Of a stretch of DNA of 64,000 bases, positions 63,393 through 64,000 are shown one piece after another (position 1 is the stretch's first letter; the number at the start of each line of letters is the position of its first letter). The DNA comes from Microcoleus vaginatus HSN003 (GTDB lineage: Bacteria; Cyanobacteriota; Cyanobacteriia; Cyanobacteriales; Microcoleaceae), in assembly GCF_022701255.1 (NCBI RefSeq), contig NZ_CP031705.1:6448001-6512000 (forward strand), given 5' to 3'. The position numbers and the translations under genes were made by a program. Below the pieces are notes generated by a model that worked only from the letters and a program-made list of their open reading frames with translations, made no database searches and had not been told where the DNA came from.

Positions 63393-63997
63393 AATTAAGC
63401 ACTCGACAGCTCGATGCTTTGCAGGAACTCGTCAACATCGGGATCGGTCAAGCTGCAGGGGTCTTGAACGACATGATAGACTCCCCGATTCGCTTGCAAA
63501 TCCCCTACCTTCAAATCCTGACTCCCACCGACGTAGAGGAAGAATTAGAGCAGCACCTCAACGGCGAGCAAATCGCCGCCGTCCAGCTCAAATTCACAGG
63601 CTCCTTTGGAGGCATTGCCCAGCTAGTCTTTCCCACCAACAGCGCTGCCCTCCTGGTGACGATGCTCACAGGGGAAGAAGTTGGAACTCACGATCTCGAT
63701 TCAGTCAAAATTGGTACGCTGAGTGAAGTGGGAAATATTGTAATTAATGGGGTCATGGGGGCAATCAGCAACGTACTTCAGCAGCGCCTGAACTACTCAA
63801 TTCCCACTTATAGCGAAGGGACGATTGCTAGTTTGCTGATATCTGGCGGTTTAGCTACTGATACAGTTGTTTTATTAGCCCAGACCAGTTTCATGATTGA
63901 AAGGCTTCACATTGAAGGAGATATCATTCTTATTTTCAATGTTAATTCCTTTGACACCTTGTTGACTGCTATCAATCAACTTGCCGGGGGTCTATGA
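63389..63997 (+). CDS. CheC-like CheY-P phosphatase
   Basis: 202 residues. Two CheC signature regions: LDALQELVNIGIGQAAGVL with D-x3-E-x2-N and a later P, and TLSEVGNIVINGVMGAISN with E-x2-N. CheC-type proteins remove phosphate from CheY, so this one probably acts on the regulator encoded just upstream. At 63994 an ATGATTG overlaps the stop codon, hinting at a third coupled gene beyond the window. Confidence 0.88.
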   Translation: MKLSTRQLDALQELVNIGIGQAAGVLNDMIDSPIRLQIPYLQILTPTDVEEELEQHLNGEQIAAVQLKFTGSFGGIAQLVFPTNSAALLVTMLTGEEVGTHDLDSVKIGTLSEVGNIVINGVMGAISNVLQQRLNYSIPTYSEGTIASLLISGGLATDTVVLLAQTSFMIERLHIEGDIILIFNVNSFDTLLTAINQLAGGL

Positions 63998-64000
63998 TTG

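Overview
The window looks like the chromosome of a cyanobacterium, probably a filamentous oscillatorian type. The evidence is the many GCGATCGC/CGATCG (HIP1-like) sites, the heptameric short tandem repeats, and cyanobacterial marker genes (an NblS/Hik33-type kinase, a Ycf37-like TPR protein, an Ftn2/ZipN/ARC6-type division protein, a Tab2/Atab2 protein). The order-level placement is inference. I saw no rRNA or tRNA genes.

Layout. 1-5.4 kb holds the 3' part of a giant RTX calcium-binding protein with three almost identical 642-bp units. 6.1-17.9 kb is a predicted defence locus: a PLP-dependent dehydratase overlaps a DUF499-type ATPase, followed by two small unknown genes, a DUF1156-type adenine DNA methylase and a PLD-nuclease/SNF2-helicase fusion, with copies of one palindromic element in the gaps. 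18-34 kb is mostly housekeeping: two small proteins, gpsA, a Nudix hydrolase, a glycosyltransferase, an MFS transporter, recO, deoC, a TPR protein, a secreted protein, pdxJ, a nucleotidyltransferase, a Tab2-like protein and a TldE/PmbA-like protein. 34-41.5 kb has an SGNH hydrolase with an unexplained C-terminal domain, a collapsed dehalogenase pseudogene, a ClC protein with CBS and USP domains, an IS630 fragment, and divergent purK and purD. 41.7-49 kb has nblS and an exopolysaccharide block: O-antigen-ligase-like protein, Wza-like exporter and Wzc-like chain-length/ATPase protein. 49.4-56 kb has an S1-domain protein, a dienelactone hydrolase gene split by a complete IS630-type element, a short CRISPR-like repeat tract, a 21-repeat CRISPR array without cas genes, and a glycosyltransferase. 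56-64 kb has the Ftn2/ARC6 protein, pdhA, two adjacent pseudogenes (a retropepsin-like protease and an McrB N-terminal-domain protein), rpmI-rplT, ycf37, and a CheY-like regulator coupled to a CheC-like phosphatase.

How the genes work together. The DUF499/DUF1156/PLD-helicase set has the parts expected of a DNA-modification-based anti-phage system: DNA marking, DNA translocation or unwinding, a possible nuclease and an AAA+-type ATPase. The orphan CRISPR array and the decayed McrB-like gene show that other anti-DNA systems are, or were, present. The wza/wzc/ligase set probably assembles surface polysaccharide. The region also shows active remodelling: the IS630 insertion is reversible on paper, with perfect frame restoration around a TA duplication, and at least four genes are broken.
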